A stretch of DNA of 64,000 nt from Alloscardovia criceti DSM 17774 (GTDB lineage: Bacteria > Actinomycetota > Actinomycetes > Actinomycetales > Bifidobacteriaceae): contig NZ_AQXR01000009.1 of the NCBI RefSeq assembly GCF_000376885.1, positions 186,001 to 250,000 of the forward strand. Direction: 5' to 3'. Each line of letters starts with the position of its first letter. Position 1 is the first letter of the stretch. Shown piece by piece: positions 63,802 through 64,000 of the stretch. Position numbers and translations under genes: made by a program. The notes below the pieces were generated by a model. The model saw nothing but the letters and a program-made list of their open reading frames with translations. It was not told where the DNA came from and ran no database searches.

Positions 63802-64000
63802 CGATTGCACCTCCCTTTGACTGTGATAAGGCAATAGAACGGTACTCTTCACAGCTTTCCATCAACTCATCATGAGTGCCGTGGTCCATAATTTGCCCGT
63901 TGTTCATGACGATAATCTGATCTGCATGCTGCACCGAGCTAATGCGCTGCGCGATAATAATTTTGGTTGTATCCGGAATTTCGCTGGCAAAAGCCGCACG
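63794..64000 (-). CDS. ABC exporter half-transporter, first of a pair (C-terminal end only)
   Basis: The last 68 residues of an ABC ATPase are visible before the right edge: KIIIAQRISSVQHADQIIVMNNGQ-like H-loop region (AQRISS, with Gln where His is usual), DHGTHDELMESCEEYRSIALSQ and the stop TAA at 63794-63796. The Gln in place of the switch His suggests a degenerate ATP site, as in the non-hydrolysing half of heterodimeric exporters. The gene overlaps the next exporter gene by 8 bases. The rest lies outside the window. Confidence 0.85.
   Translation of the reverse strand, partial: RAAFASEIPDTTKIIIAQRISSVQHADQIIVMNNGQIMDHGTHDELMESCEEYRSIALSQSKGGAIDE

Overview
The window looks like a chromosomal segment of a Bifidobacteriaceae member with an intermediate base composition (about half G+C by eye), closer to Scardovia/Alloscardovia-type genera than to the high-G+C bifidobacteria. 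This is inferred from gene content: MurJ beside a DUF6049 protein, a Nudix hydrolase and CCA transferase; an Rpf-like protein beside KsgA; a DUF4032 protein; actinobacterial PknB-type and LytR_C proteins; and a bifidobacterial-type sialic acid cluster. It carries about 47 protein genes, one tRNA and no insertion sequence, prophage or CRISPR array that I can see.

Layout. 1-11 kb: an envelope and replication-associated block (pseudokinase, murJ, DUF6049, nudix, divergent cca, LytR_C protein, a perfect parS centromere site at 8516-8531, ksgA, a G5/lysozyme-fold Rpf-like protein). 11-23 kb: tRNA-Thr, DsbA-like thioredoxin-fold protein, a Ser/Thr kinase, an MsmK-type sugar-importer ATPase, a DUF4032 protein, a LytTR/GHKL two-component pair, a double-anchored GH3 glycosidase with reversed domain order, and RlmB. 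23.8-35.5 kb: a complete sialic acid import and catabolism regulon (family-5 binding protein, permease, permease-ATPase fusion, ATPase, NanA, NagB, GntR regulator, DUF4862 protein, NanK, NanE). 35.5-45.5 kb: CPBP protease, Ca2+-type P-ATPase, two alpha/beta hydrolases, PAP2 phosphatase, Dcd, FtsY. 45.7-53.2 kb: Amt-PII, then pstSCAB and a PhoB/PhoR-like pair. 53.2-56.1 kb: MerR regulator with a divergent aldo/keto reductase, and a MATE exporter. 56.1-64 kb: a cluster of DnaA boxes in front of dnaB, murT-gatD, an MFS permease with a long structured leader, and a two-gene ABC exporter cut by the right edge.

How parts work together. The nan genes form a full route from imported N-acetylneuraminate to fructose-6-phosphate, except that no nagA deacetylase and no sialidase are in the window. 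The same 12-base word (TGTCTGATGTCT) lies in the transport-operon promoter and in the divergent regulator promoter, which suggests one GntR repressor controls both. MurT/GatD amidate lipid II, MurJ flips it, and a pseudokinase beside MurJ may gate this as in mycobacteria. Nitrogen sensing looks simplified: PII has lost its modifiable Tyr51 and no glnD follows it. The phosphate module has a PstS with its two half-domains in reversed order and lacks phoU. parS at 8.5 kb and the DnaA boxes at 56 kb suggest that this segment lies in the origin half of the chromosome.

All domain names come from reading the translations; no database search was run.
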